Positions 55,477 through 63,275 of a stretch of 64,000 nucleotides of DNA are shown here, piece after piece. Made by a program: the position numbers and the translations under genes. This DNA is from Streptomyces filipinensis (GTDB taxonomy: Bacteria > Actinomycetota > Actinomycetes > Streptomycetales > Streptomycetaceae), in assembly GCF_014649495.1 (NCBI RefSeq), contig NZ_BMTD01000008.1:1-64000 (forward strand), in the 5' to 3' direction. The first letter of the stretch is position 1. Every line of letters begins with the position of its first letter. The notes under the pieces were generated by a model. The model had not been told where the DNA came from. It was given only the letters and a program-made list of their open reading frames with translations, and did not search any database.

Positions 55477-56676
55477 TCAGGCGATCTCGAACAGGCCGGC
55501 CGCGCCCATCCCGCCGCCGACGCACATCGAGATCACCACGTACCGGACCCCGCGGCGCCTGCCCTCGATGAGGGCATGTCCCACCAGGCGCGCTCCGGTC
55601 ATTCCGTACGGATGACCGACCGAGATCGCGCCGCCGTCGACGTTGAACCGATCCGGGTCGATGTGCAGTTCGTCGCGGCAGTACACCGCCTGGGAAGCGA
55701 ACGCCTCGTTGAGTTCCCACAGGCCGATGTCGTCGACGGTGAGGCCGTGCTGCTTCAGCAGTCTCGGGATGGCGAACACCGGACCGATGCCCATCTCGTC
55801 CGGCCCGCAACCGGCGACCGCCATGCCCCGGTAGACACCCAGCGGTTCCAGCCCGCGGCGCTCGGCCTCGCTCGACTCCATCAGCACCGACGCCGAAGCC
55901 CCGTCCGACAACTGCGAGGAGTTTCCCGCCGTCACGCTGGAGCGCGCGCTCACCTGCCCGTCGGGCAGCACCGGCGCCAACCCGGCCAGGCCCTCCAGTG
56001 TCGTCGACGCGCGGTTGCCCTCGTCCCGGGTCAGGGTGACCTCCTCGTCCCGCACCTCCCCGGACTGCTTGTCGAGGACCTTCCTGACGCTGCTGAGCGC
56101 GACGATCTCCCGGTCGAACCGGCCGGCCTCCTGCGCCGCCGCGGTGCGCTGCTGCGACACCAGCGCGAACTCGTCCTGGCGTTCCCGGCTGACGCCGTAG
56201 CGTTCGGCGACGATCTCCGCCGTCTGCAGCATGGGCAGGTAGATGGCCGGCTTGTGCTCGACCAGCCAGGGATCTGTCATGCGGTGGGTGTTCATGTGGT
56301 CGTTCTGCACCAGGGAGATCGACTCGACGCCGCCGCCGACCGCGATCTGCATCCCGTCCGAGACGATCTGCTTGGCGGCCGTCGCGATGGCCATCAGGCC
56401 CGACGAGCACTGCCGGTCGATCGTCATTCCCGAGACGGTGTCCGGGAGTCCGGCGCGGAGGGCGGCCTGACGCGCGACATTGAAGCCGGAAGACCCCTGC
56501 TGCACGGCACAGCCGAAGACCACGTCCTCGACCTCGCCGCCTTCGAGCCCGGCGCGCCGTACGGCGTGCGAAAGGGCGTGGGCGGCGAGTTCCTGTGCCT
56601 GGGTGTCGTTGAACGCGCCGCGGTAGGCCTTTCCGATCGGCGTCCGTGCCGTCGAAACGATGACTGCTTCCCTCAT
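55477..56676 (-). CDS. Acetyl-CoA acyltransferase (thiolase)
   Basis: 399 residues, full family length. Active-site Cys in TIDRQCSSG (about 90), NEAFASQ, GGAISVGHPYGMTGAR (His) and the second Cys in CVGGGMGAA. It cleaves 3-ketoacyl-CoA or condenses acyl-CoAs. With TetR and HAD genes it forms an operon preceded by a perfect inverted repeat. Confidence 0.96.
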   Translation of the reverse strand: MREAVIVSTARTPIGKAYRGAFNDTQAQELAAHALSHAVRRAGLEGGEVEDVVFGCAVQQGSSGFNVARQAALRAGLPDTVSGMTIDRQCSSGLMAIATAAKQIVSDGMQIAVGGGVESISLVQNDHMNTHRMTDPWLVEHKPAIYLPMLQTAEIVAERYGVSRERQDEFALVSQQRTAAAQEAGRFDREIVALSSVRKVLDKQSGEVRDEEVTLTRDEGNRASTTLEGLAGLAPVLPDGQVSARSSVTAGNSSQLSDGASASVLMESSEAERRGLEPLGVYRGMAVAGCGPDEMGIGPVFAIPRLLKQHGLTVDDIGLWELNEAFASQAVYCRDELHIDPDRFNVDGGAISVGHPYGMTGARLVGHALIEGRRRGVRYVVISMCVGGGMGAAGLFEIA

Positions 56677-56755
56677 GTCGCCTCACTGCTTCCTGTCGAT
56701 CTGGGCCGCCCGGGAGCGCGGGAGGCGACAGGAGCCGCCCTCCGGACTGGTTTAT

Positions 56756-56781
56756 AGTTGAATCCGGCGTCAGATTCAACT
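56756..56781. promoter_or_regulatory. Perfect inverted repeat between thiolase and PhzF genes, candidate TetR operator
   Basis: AGTTGAATC and GATTCAACT are exact inverted arms with an 8-base spacer, 80 bp upstream of the thiolase start. The 26-bp length and AT-rich arms are typical of TetR-family operators, and the operon ends with a TetR gene. Confidence 0.6.
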
Positions 56782-56890
56782 GAGGGGCTCATGCGCTCCT
56801 TGTCACATGGGGCCGGGGAAAGACAGGGGCCGAATGTCCGCCTCCTCCCGTCCGGGAATAGCCGCGGCCCCGCCCCTGGTTGCCGCGCAC

Positions 56891-57766
56891 ATGACGACAC
56901 ATACGCCGCGGCCCGAGGTGCTGCGATACACCGCCTTCTCCAGCACCCCCGAGGGCGGAAACCCCGCCGGCGTCGTGCTGGATGCCACCGCCCTGGACGA
57001 CAGCGACATGCTGGCGATCGCCGCCGACCTCGGATACTCCGAATCCGCGTTCCTGACCGCGCCGCCGGAGGGCCTTGAGGGACAGGAGGGACGGGCGTAC
57101 AGCATCCGCTACTTCAGCCCCAAGGCCGAGGTGCCGTTCTGCGGGCACGCCACCATCGCGACCGCCGTCGCACTCGCCGAGCGCATCGGCCCCGGGAGGC
57201 TGGTGTTCGCGACACGCGCCGGCGCCGTGCCGGTCGAAGTGGCCGAGGAGGGCGGAACGGTCAAGGCCACACTCACCAGTGTCGAGCCGCGCATCGAGGA
57301 GATCGCCGGCGTCGACGTCACGGAGGCGCTCACCGCGCTCGGCTGGCCGGCCGCCGATCTCGACCCGGCCTTTCCGCCCCGTATCGCGTTCGCCGGTGCC
57401 CGCCATCTCGTCCTCGGGGCGGCGACACGCGCGCGCCTCGCAGATCTCGCGTACGACTTCGCGCGCCTTGAAGCCCTGATGCACCGCCTGGACCTGACCA
57501 CGGTCCAGTTGGTGTGGCGAGAGTCGGCCACCGTCTTCCATGTCCGTGACCCGTTCCCCGTCGGCGGCGTCGTCGAGGACCCGGCAACGGGTGCCGCGGC
57601 CGCCGCGTTCGGGGCCTACGCCCGTGAGCTCGGTCTGGTGCCCGAGGACGCCGTCCTCACCCTGCATCAGGGCGAGGACCTGGGCCGCCCCGGCGAGCTC
57701 ACGGTGACCCTGCGCGCGGGTGAGCCACGAGTCCGGGTCAGCGGCACGGGAGCACGCATCAGCTGA
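56891..57766 (+). CDS. PhzF-family isomerase/epimerase-like protein
   Basis: 291 residues from ATG 56891 (MTTHTPRPEVL), matching the usual length of about 280; ATG 56834 would add 19 residues. Family marks: AFSSTPEGGNPAGVVLDA, catalytic Glu in LGYSESAFL, FCGHATIATA and DPATGAAAAAFGAY. It adopts the diaminopimelate-epimerase fold and may isomerise an unknown metabolite. Divergent from the thiolase operon across the inverted repeat, so possibly co-regulated. Confidence 0.92.
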   Translation: MTTHTPRPEVLRYTAFSSTPEGGNPAGVVLDATALDDSDMLAIAADLGYSESAFLTAPPEGLEGQEGRAYSIRYFSPKAEVPFCGHATIATAVALAERIGPGRLVFATRAGAVPVEVAEEGGTVKATLTSVEPRIEEIAGVDVTEALTALGWPAADLDPAFPPRIAFAGARHLVLGAATRARLADLAYDFARLEALMHRLDLTTVQLVWRESATVFHVRDPFPVGGVVEDPATGAAAAAFGAYARELGLVPEDAVLTLHQGEDLGRPGELTVTLRAGEPRVRVSGTGARIS

Positions 57767-58017
57767 CGCGCCGGCTTCTCCTGACACCTCTTCTACGCGG
57801 GGTCACGTGGCCGTTCGTGGAGGACGAGTCTCCCACCTCCGCCTTGTACCCGATCCGGTCGGTCAAAGCCGTCGCGTCGGGAAGCGGCCCGGGCGCATTC
57901 CCTGAACGGCGACGGCTGAGCGACCGCCCTCTACGGCGCCCCCATTCGGACAGGCCGCCCGCGAGAAGGTGCGTTCCTCGGCCACGGCGACGAAGTGGCC
58001 GGAACACCGGACGCCGG

Positions 58018-58476
58018 TCAGGGATTCGTCCAGGCCTCGGGGTCCTCCGTGAGGCTCAGGACATCGTCGGGCAACTTGGCCGCGGCCACGTGGGCCAGGG
58101 TGACCGCGCCGAGGATCTTGCGGACGTTGGCGCGTACGGCGATCCACAGCGGCAGCAGCGACTCCGCGGGACCGCAGTACGAGAGCTCGGGTGGGCGCAC
58201 TCCCCGCACCGAGACCAGGGGGCCGTCCGCCACGCGGATCACGTCCGCGATGGCAATGGAGTCCGCCGGCCGGGCGAGCCGGTAGCCGCCCCTGCCGCCC
58301 CGCTGGCTGACCACGAGACCGCCCCGGCGCAGGTCGCCGAGGATGCCTTCCAGGAACTTGTGCGGGATGCCCTGCGCCGAGGCGATCGCCTCCGCCTTGA
58401 GCGAGGTGTCGTCCCCTGCGGCGGCGAGCTCCAGCGCCGCCCGCACCGCGTAGTCCGCCCGCGCCGAGATCCGCAT
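58018..58476 (-). CDS. Rrf2-family transcriptional regulator
   Basis: 152 residues from ATG 58476 (MRISARADYAV). The winged helix shows the family pattern: ISARADYAVRAALELAA, HKFLEGILGDLRRGGLV and RGGRGGYRLARP. Iron-sulfur members have three Cys in the C-terminal part; here only one Cys (SYCGPAES) is present, so the protein probably does not bind a cluster. It follows a flavin monooxygenase gene by 48 bp and may control sulfur-scavenging genes, as CymR-type Rrf2 proteins do. Confidence 0.9.
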   Translation of the reverse strand: MRISARADYAVRAALELAAAGDDTSLKAEAIASAQGIPHKFLEGILGDLRRGGLVVSQRGGRGGYRLARPADSIAIADVIRVADGPLVSVRGVRPPELSYCGPAESLLPLWIAVRANVRKILGAVTLAHVAAAKLPDDVLSLTEDPEAWTNP

Positions 58477-58524
58477 GCCCCGATTATCCATCACTGCCGT
58501 GTCCGCCCGTCACCTGTCGCGCCG

Positions 58525-59748
58525 TCAGGCGGGAAGGGTGAACGGCGGGTGCGCACCGTTCAGGAAGTAGTCCCCGACCTCGCGCAGCCGGTGGGCGACC
58601 GGCTCGCGCAGGGTGTGCGTCCGGGCGTTGCGCCAGAAGCGGTCGAAGCCGTGCCGCGCCGAGGCGGCGTCGGCGCCGACGACGTCCAGGGCACGGGTGG
58701 TGATCTCCTGTACGGCCCGGGAAGCGGCGGTCTCGGCCACGCTCGCGACGACGGTGATCTCCGCGCACTCCTCGTCGTCGAGATCCCTGCCCTGTACGAG
58801 GCCGTGCAACAGGGCGTCCACCGCCTGGTCGGCGAGGGCGGACGCGGCACGTGCGACGACGGCGAGCTCGCCGTACACGGTGAGGGCGTACGGATCTTGC
58901 GGCGGGCTGCCTGGCCAGGGCTGGGGCGAGAAGGGCTGCCAGGGGGACCTGATGACCCTCGCGTACTCGCGAACCTCGGCCAGCAGGCCCTCGGCCACGC
59001 CGAGACAGAACTGGACGGAGACCAGACGCGCGGTCGGTGCGGCCAGCGAGGCGAAGGGTGACAGGACGCCCTCGTCCGGCGAGAGGGAGCTGAGGACATC
59101 GTCGGTCCCGACCGACACGGAGTCGAACTCCACGCCGCCGCCAGCCGCCAGCCGTTGGCCGAAGGTGTCCCTGCCGCTGCCGCTCACGACGCCCGAGCGG
59201 GCGGGGTCGACCAGGAGGGCCAACGGCTCACCGGTGCCGTACTCGGCGGCTCGGACCACCAGCCGGTCGGCGATCCCGGCCCCGGTGGCGTACCTCTGGT
59301 AGCCGTTCAGCAGATAGCCGCCCGACGTGGGGGTCAGGATGAGCGGTGGTTCATGTGAGCCGATTCCACCTCCCCAGCACCACCGCCCCGCCGCCGAATC
59401 CCGCTCGACGTCGACGGCACGGGCGGGATCGGCGAAGAACCGGGGGCTGAAAGAGAGGAAGTAGTGGTTGCCCAGCAGCTGGCCGACGGCGCCGTCGGCC
59501 GCGGCGACGGTCCGGACGACCGCGCAGGCCGTGCGCCAGTCGGCGCCCCCTCCCCCGTGTTCGGCCGGCACCAGCAGCGTCAACAGCCCCGACTCGCGCA
59601 GCTGTGCGACCTCGTCGAGCGGTGCCTTACCGGCCTGTTCACGCTCGACCGCGTCCGTGGCCAGGTCGTCCGCCACCTCACGGGCGATGTGCAGCCAGTC
59701 GACCTGCCCGGCCCCCGCATCGGTCACCTCGTCCGCCGTCACCGTCAT
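58525..59748 (-). CDS. Acyl-CoA-dehydrogenase-fold flavin monooxygenase (SfnC/DszC-like)
   Basis: 407 residues from ATG 59748, overlapping a 19-codon upstream ORF as ATGA. It has the three-part acyl-CoA dehydrogenase fold: N-terminal helices (LRESGLLTLLVPAEHGGGG), middle beta domain (TSGGYLLNGYQRYATGAG) and C-terminal helices (HGFDRFWRNARTHTLREP). Next to sulfonate transport genes and a two-component flavin monooxygenase, this points to the FMNH2-dependent sulfone/sulfide oxygenases rather than fatty acid oxidation. Confidence 0.9.
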   Translation of the reverse strand: MTVTADEVTDAGAGQVDWLHIAREVADDLATDAVEREQAGKAPLDEVAQLRESGLLTLLVPAEHGGGGADWRTACAVVRTVAAADGAVGQLLGNHYFLSFSPRFFADPARAVDVERDSAAGRWCWGGGIGSHEPPLILTPTSGGYLLNGYQRYATGAGIADRLVVRAAEYGTGEPLALLVDPARSGVVSGSGRDTFGQRLAAGGGVEFDSVSVGTDDVLSSLSPDEGVLSPFASLAAPTARLVSVQFCLGVAEGLLAEVREYARVIRSPWQPFSPQPWPGSPPQDPYALTVYGELAVVARAASALADQAVDALLHGLVQGRDLDDEECAEITVVASVAETAASRAVQEITTRALDVVGADAASARHGFDRFWRNARTHTLREPVAHRLREVGDYFLNGAHPPFTLPA

Positions 59749-59804
59749 GTCCGCACCCGCTTCATGCGACTGCGGCTGTCGCTGCAGCTCAGTGCTGTGG
59801 TCAT
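59745..59804 (-). CDS. 19-codon upstream ORF, possible leader peptide
   Basis: ATG 59804 follows an AAGGAAG site at six bases and encodes MTTALSCSDSRSRMKRVRT. Its stop overlaps the monooxygenase start as ATGA, so translation of both is coupled. It contains one Cys and one internal Met. Short upstream ORFs of this kind precede many actinobacterial sulfur genes, but this one does not match the common leader pattern I know. Confidence 0.45.
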   Translation of the reverse strand: MTTALSCSDSRSRMKRVRT

Positions 59805-59930
59805 CGCGTCTTCCTTCAGGGGACCGAGGACGACGCGGCGCCCGGCGAGGCGCCGTGGGAGTGCGGCGGTGCGCGGTGACGCGTCGGCTTCGTCATCCTC
59901 ACTCCCCGCTTCCACCTCCGTCAACGTTTC

Positions 59931-59956
59931 CCTAGTAATCCGATAGGAAAACTAGG
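59931..59956. promoter_or_regulatory. Inverted repeat upstream of the flavin monooxygenase gene, candidate operator
   Basis: CCTAGT and ACTAGG are exact inverted arms with a 14-base AT-rich spacer containing ATCCGATAGGAA, itself partly symmetric. It lies about 180 bp upstream of the monooxygenase start. Such AT-rich motifs suit an Rrf2-type repressor; the pairing is inference. Confidence 0.4.
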
Positions 59957-60014
59957 AATACTGACGGACTCTGGCTGATTCACGCTCTCGTACGGCGAGT
60001 TCGCGATGGCAGGC

Positions 60015-60054
60015 GGACTCCCGCCGCTTCGGAAAGTGGATGCGGCGGGAGTCC
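60015..60054 (-). terminator. Perfect 13-bp stem terminator after the LLM monooxygenase gene
   Basis: GGACTCCCGCCGC and GCGGCGGGAGTCC pair without mismatch around a 14-base loop, 26 bp past the stop of the NtaA/SnaA-type gene. It separates the ssu operon from the downstream monooxygenase-Rrf2 unit. Confidence 0.8.
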
Positions 60055-60079
60055 CGAGCGGGTCGGCCATGGGAAGCGG

Positions 60080-61426
60080 TCAGGCCCGGACAGCGGGTCG
60101 GACATGGAACTGGTTCGCGGGGACCGGAAGCCCGTAGTGCTCGCGCAGGGTCGTGCCCTCGTACTCCTCGCGGAACAGCCCCTTGCCACGCAGGATCGGC
60201 AGCACATGCTCGACGAAGGCCGCCAGACCCGACGGCAGGGCGGGCGCCATGATGTTGAACCCATCCGCGGCACCGCCCTCGAACCAGGCGATGATCGTGT
60301 CCGCGACCTGCTCGGGCGTGCCGATGAACTCGAAGTGGCCGCGCCCTCCGCCGAGTCGGGAGATGATCTGCCGCACCGTCAGCCGCTCGCGCACCGCGAG
60401 CTCGATGATGAGGTCGGAACGGCTCTGTGAGCCCTCCAGCTTGGGCCTGGCGAGGATGAACTCCGGGAGCGGCTGGTCGAGTTCGAAGACCGACGGCTCT
60501 GTCTCGAACACCGCCGCCAGCTGGCGCAGCCCGTACTCCGGGACGCGCAGCTCGTCGAACTGCCGTGCAAGCGCCCGTGCCTCCGCCTCGGTCGACCCGA
60601 TGTACGGGACGATGCCCGGAAGGACGATCACGCCGTCCGGATCGCGCCCCGCAGCTATGGTCCGCGCCTTGATGTCCGCGTAGAAGGCGGCCGCGCGCTC
60701 GTACGTCGTGTGCGCCGTGAAGATCGCCTCGGCGTGGCGGGCCGCGAAGGCCTTGCCGTCCTCGGAGGAGCCGGCCTGGACGAGCAGCGGGTATCCCTGC
60801 GGCGGGCGCTCGACGTTGAGCGGGCCGGCCACCTTGAAGTACCGGCCCTCGTGGCCGAGCCGGTGCAGCCGCGCGGGGTCGGCGTAGCGTCCGGCGGCCC
60901 GGTCGGCGAGGACGGCCTCGGACTCCCAGCTGTCCCACAGCGCCTTGGCGACCTCCAGGAACTCGTCGGCGCGTGCGTAGCGTTCGGCGTGACCGGGGCG
61001 GTCGTCGAGGCCGAAGTTGGCCGCCTCGTCGGCCCCTGCCGAGGTCACGATGTTCCAGCCGGCGCGGCCACCGCTGACGTGGTCCACGGAGGCGAGCCGG
61101 CGGGCGAGGTTGTAGGGCTCGTTGTAGGTCGACGACACGGTGGCGATGAGGCCGATCCGGCTGGTCGCCTGGGACAGCGCGGTCAGCAGGGTCAGCGGTT
61201 CGAGCTGGCCCGGCGGGCGGAACTCACCGGTGCCGATGAGTGCCGGGCCGTCCGCGAGGAACAGGGAGTCGAACTTGGCGCTCTCGGCGAGCTGTGCCAA
61301 CTCGATCCAGTGCCGCAGGTCGAAGTCGGCCCGGGGGTTGCTGTGCGGGAGCCGCCACGCCGCCTCGTGGTGCCCCGCCTCCATGAGGAAGGCGTTGAGG
61401 TGGAGCCGCCGCCGTCCCACGCTCAT
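60080..61426 (-). CDS. LLM-class flavin-dependent monooxygenase (NtaA/SnaA/DszA type)
   Basis: 448 residues from ATG 61426, overlapping the SsuA stop as ATGA. Family features: FLMEAGHHEAAWR near the start, NIVTSAGADEAANFG (flavin binding), YFKVAGPLNVERPPQGYP and VQAGSSEDGKAFAARHAE. It uses FMNH2 from a separate reductase (not in the window) to cleave C-S or C-N bonds. The position in an Ssu-type transporter operon indicates desulfonation or sulfone oxidation for sulfur supply. Confidence 0.94.
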   Translation of the reverse strand: MSVGRRRLHLNAFLMEAGHHEAAWRLPHSNPRADFDLRHWIELAQLAESAKFDSLFLADGPALIGTGEFRPPGQLEPLTLLTALSQATSRIGLIATVSSTYNEPYNLARRLASVDHVSGGRAGWNIVTSAGADEAANFGLDDRPGHAERYARADEFLEVAKALWDSWESEAVLADRAAGRYADPARLHRLGHEGRYFKVAGPLNVERPPQGYPLLVQAGSSEDGKAFAARHAEAIFTAHTTYERAAAFYADIKARTIAAGRDPDGVIVLPGIVPYIGSTEAEARALARQFDELRVPEYGLRQLAAVFETEPSVFELDQPLPEFILARPKLEGSQSRSDLIIELAVRERLTVRQIISRLGGGRGHFEFIGTPEQVADTIIAWFEGGAADGFNIMAPALPSGLAAFVEHVLPILRGKGLFREEYEGTTLREHYGLPVPANQFHVRPAVRA

Positions 61427-62481
61427 GAGGTGACCTTCAGCTTGGAGCTGTCGTAGCCGGCCGGGAGGAGGTTGTCGGTGATCGGCTTGACGTCGACCTT
61501 CTTGGTGATCTGCCCCGCGTCCAGGAAGGCGTCGGCGAGCTTCTGCTCCAGGTCGATGTCCGACTGCTCCACCGGGGTCACCCGGTTCGAGTAGGCGGCC
61601 AGGGAGGCCTGGGCATCGGACAGCGGGATGCCCTGCTCCTTCGAGAGCGCCTGCGCGTACTGGTCGGGGTTCTTGACCGCCCAGGCGAACTCGCGCGAGA
61701 GCCTCTCCAGGACGTCCGTGAGAGCCGCGCGCTTGGTCTTGTCCTTCAGCGACCTGTCACTGGCGACGTAGTAGCTGCTCGTCTGGTCGATCGGCGGGAG
61801 CCCCTTCACCAGGATCCTCGCGCCGTTCTTGACCGCGATCGCGGACTGGGGGTTCCAGATCGACCAGGCGTCCACCTTGCCGGTGTTGAACGCCGTCGCG
61901 CCGGCCGCCGGATCGAGGAAGGTCAGCTTCACGTCCTTCGGGGTGAGACCGACGCTCTTCAGCGCGTTCAGGGCCAGGCCGTGGGCCGAACTGCCCTGCG
62001 GAACAGCGATCTTCTTGCCTTTGAGGTCGGCGGCCGTCTTCAGCTTCGAGCCCTTCGGCACGATGATGTTCTCCGCCGCCTGGTCAGGCCTGAGCGAGCG
62101 GTTGACGGCGACGACCTTGAACCCGTACTCCTTCGCGGCGCCGGTGATCGGTGGCACGTCGCCGACGCTGCCGAGGTCGATGTCACCCGAGGCCGCGGCC
62201 TGCACGAGCGGCGGGCCGTAGGTGAACCGGGCGAACTTCACCTTGTACGGTGCGTTGTCGAACACACCGGTCAGCTTCGCAAGGGCTTGGCTGCCGTCCC
62301 CGCCGTTGTCGCCGATGGTGAAGGTGTACGTGCTCCACTCGGGGTGCTTGGCATCGCTCGCGTCGACGGCGTTGCTCAGCGGCGCGGCGCTGTTCGAAGA
62401 CGACGATCCGCAGGCGACGAGGGTGCCCGCGAGGGCGAGCGAGCCGAGGGCGCCGATGAGTCTGGTGGTTCTCTTTCGCAT
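61423..62481 (-). CDS. ssuA: Aliphatic sulfonate-type ABC transporter substrate-binding lipoprotein
   Basis: 352 residues. The signal peptide ends in the lipobox GTLVAC (residue 24). The mature part is a NMT1/SsuA-type binding protein: TFTIGDNGGDGSQALAKLTG, GPPLVQAAASGDIDLGSVGD, KGKKIAVPQGSSAHG and VDAWSIWNPQSA. It overlaps the LLM monooxygenase start. The 62-bp gap to SsuB holds no evident promoter. Confidence 0.93.
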   Translation of the reverse strand: MRKRTTRLIGALGSLALAGTLVACGSSSSNSAAPLSNAVDASDAKHPEWSTYTFTIGDNGGDGSQALAKLTGVFDNAPYKVKFARFTYGPPLVQAAASGDIDLGSVGDVPPITGAAKEYGFKVVAVNRSLRPDQAAENIIVPKGSKLKTAADLKGKKIAVPQGSSAHGLALNALKSVGLTPKDVKLTFLDPAAGATAFNTGKVDAWSIWNPQSAIAVKNGARILVKGLPPIDQTSSYYVASDRSLKDKTKRAALTDVLERLSREFAWAVKNPDQYAQALSKEQGIPLSDAQASLAAYSNRVTPVEQSDIDLEQKLADAFLDAGQITKKVDVKPITDNLLPAGYDSSKLKVTS

Positions 62482-62543
62482 GGTTGTCGTGCTTTCTGTG
62501 CTGGGTGAGGGTGTGTCGGGGAGGTCAGTGCTGTTCGGAGAGC

Positions 62544-63275
62544 TCAGTGCTGGCCGGCGAGGCCGAGGTCTTCCAGGAGTCGTGCGCGGAGTTCCTCGCG
62601 TGCGACGCTCGACTCGCGGTCCGCGGCGGAGAGGCTCACCTCGTGCGAGCTGCCGATGCGGCCGTTGCCCATGACGACGACGCGGTCCGCCAGGGCGATC
62701 GCCTCGTCGACGTCATGGGTGACGAGCAGCATGGCCGCGTGGTGCTTGCTGCGCAGCGCGCGTACGAGGTCGTGCATGCGCAGCCGGGTGATGGCGTCGA
62801 GGGCCGCGAACGGCTCGTCGAGCAGCACGAGTTCGGGCTCCGAGACCAGCGCCCGCGCGAGCGACACCCGCTGGGCCTCGCCGCCGGAGAGCTCCTTGGG
62901 CCAGGCCTTCTCGCGGCCCGAGAGACCCACCTCGGCGAGCACGTCGCGGGCCCGCTGGTCAGCGTCGGGTCCGTGCAGGCCGAGCGTGACGTTACGCAGG
63001 ACCCGCTGCCAGGGCAGCAGCCGGTCGGCCTGGAAGACGATCGCACGCCGTGCCGGGACCTCCACGCGCCCTCCGTCGGGCCGGTCAAGGCCGGCGAGCA
63101 GCCGCAGCAGGGTGCTCTTGCCGCAGCCCGAGGGGCCGAGCAGGATCACCAGCTCCTCGTCGGCGATGCTGAGGTCGAGGTCGTCGAGCACCACCCGGTC
63201 ACCGAACCGGCGGACCACCTGCTCGACGACGACCCCGGTCTGCCTGCGCAGCTCGGTCGTCACGACGCTGCTCAT
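62544..63275 (-). CDS. ssuB: Aliphatic sulfonate-type ABC transporter ATPase
   Basis: 243 residues from ATG 63275, overlapping the SsuC stop as ATGA. Walker A GPSGCGKST (about 47), Q-loop FQADRLLPWQ, signature LSGGEAQRVSLARAL, Walker B LVLLDEPFAALD and switch His in VTHDVDEA. The FQxxRLLPW form of the Q-loop is typical of the SsuB/TauB/NitD group. Confidence 0.95.
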   Translation of the reverse strand: MSSVVTTELRRQTGVVVEQVVRRFGDRVVLDDLDLSIADEELVILLGPSGCGKSTLLRLLAGLDRPDGGRVEVPARRAIVFQADRLLPWQRVLRNVTLGLHGPDADQRARDVLAEVGLSGREKAWPKELSGGEAQRVSLARALVSEPELVLLDEPFAALDAITRLRMHDLVRALRSKHHAAMLLVTHDVDEAIALADRVVVMGNGRIGSSHEVSLSAADRESSVAREELRARLLEDLGLAGQH

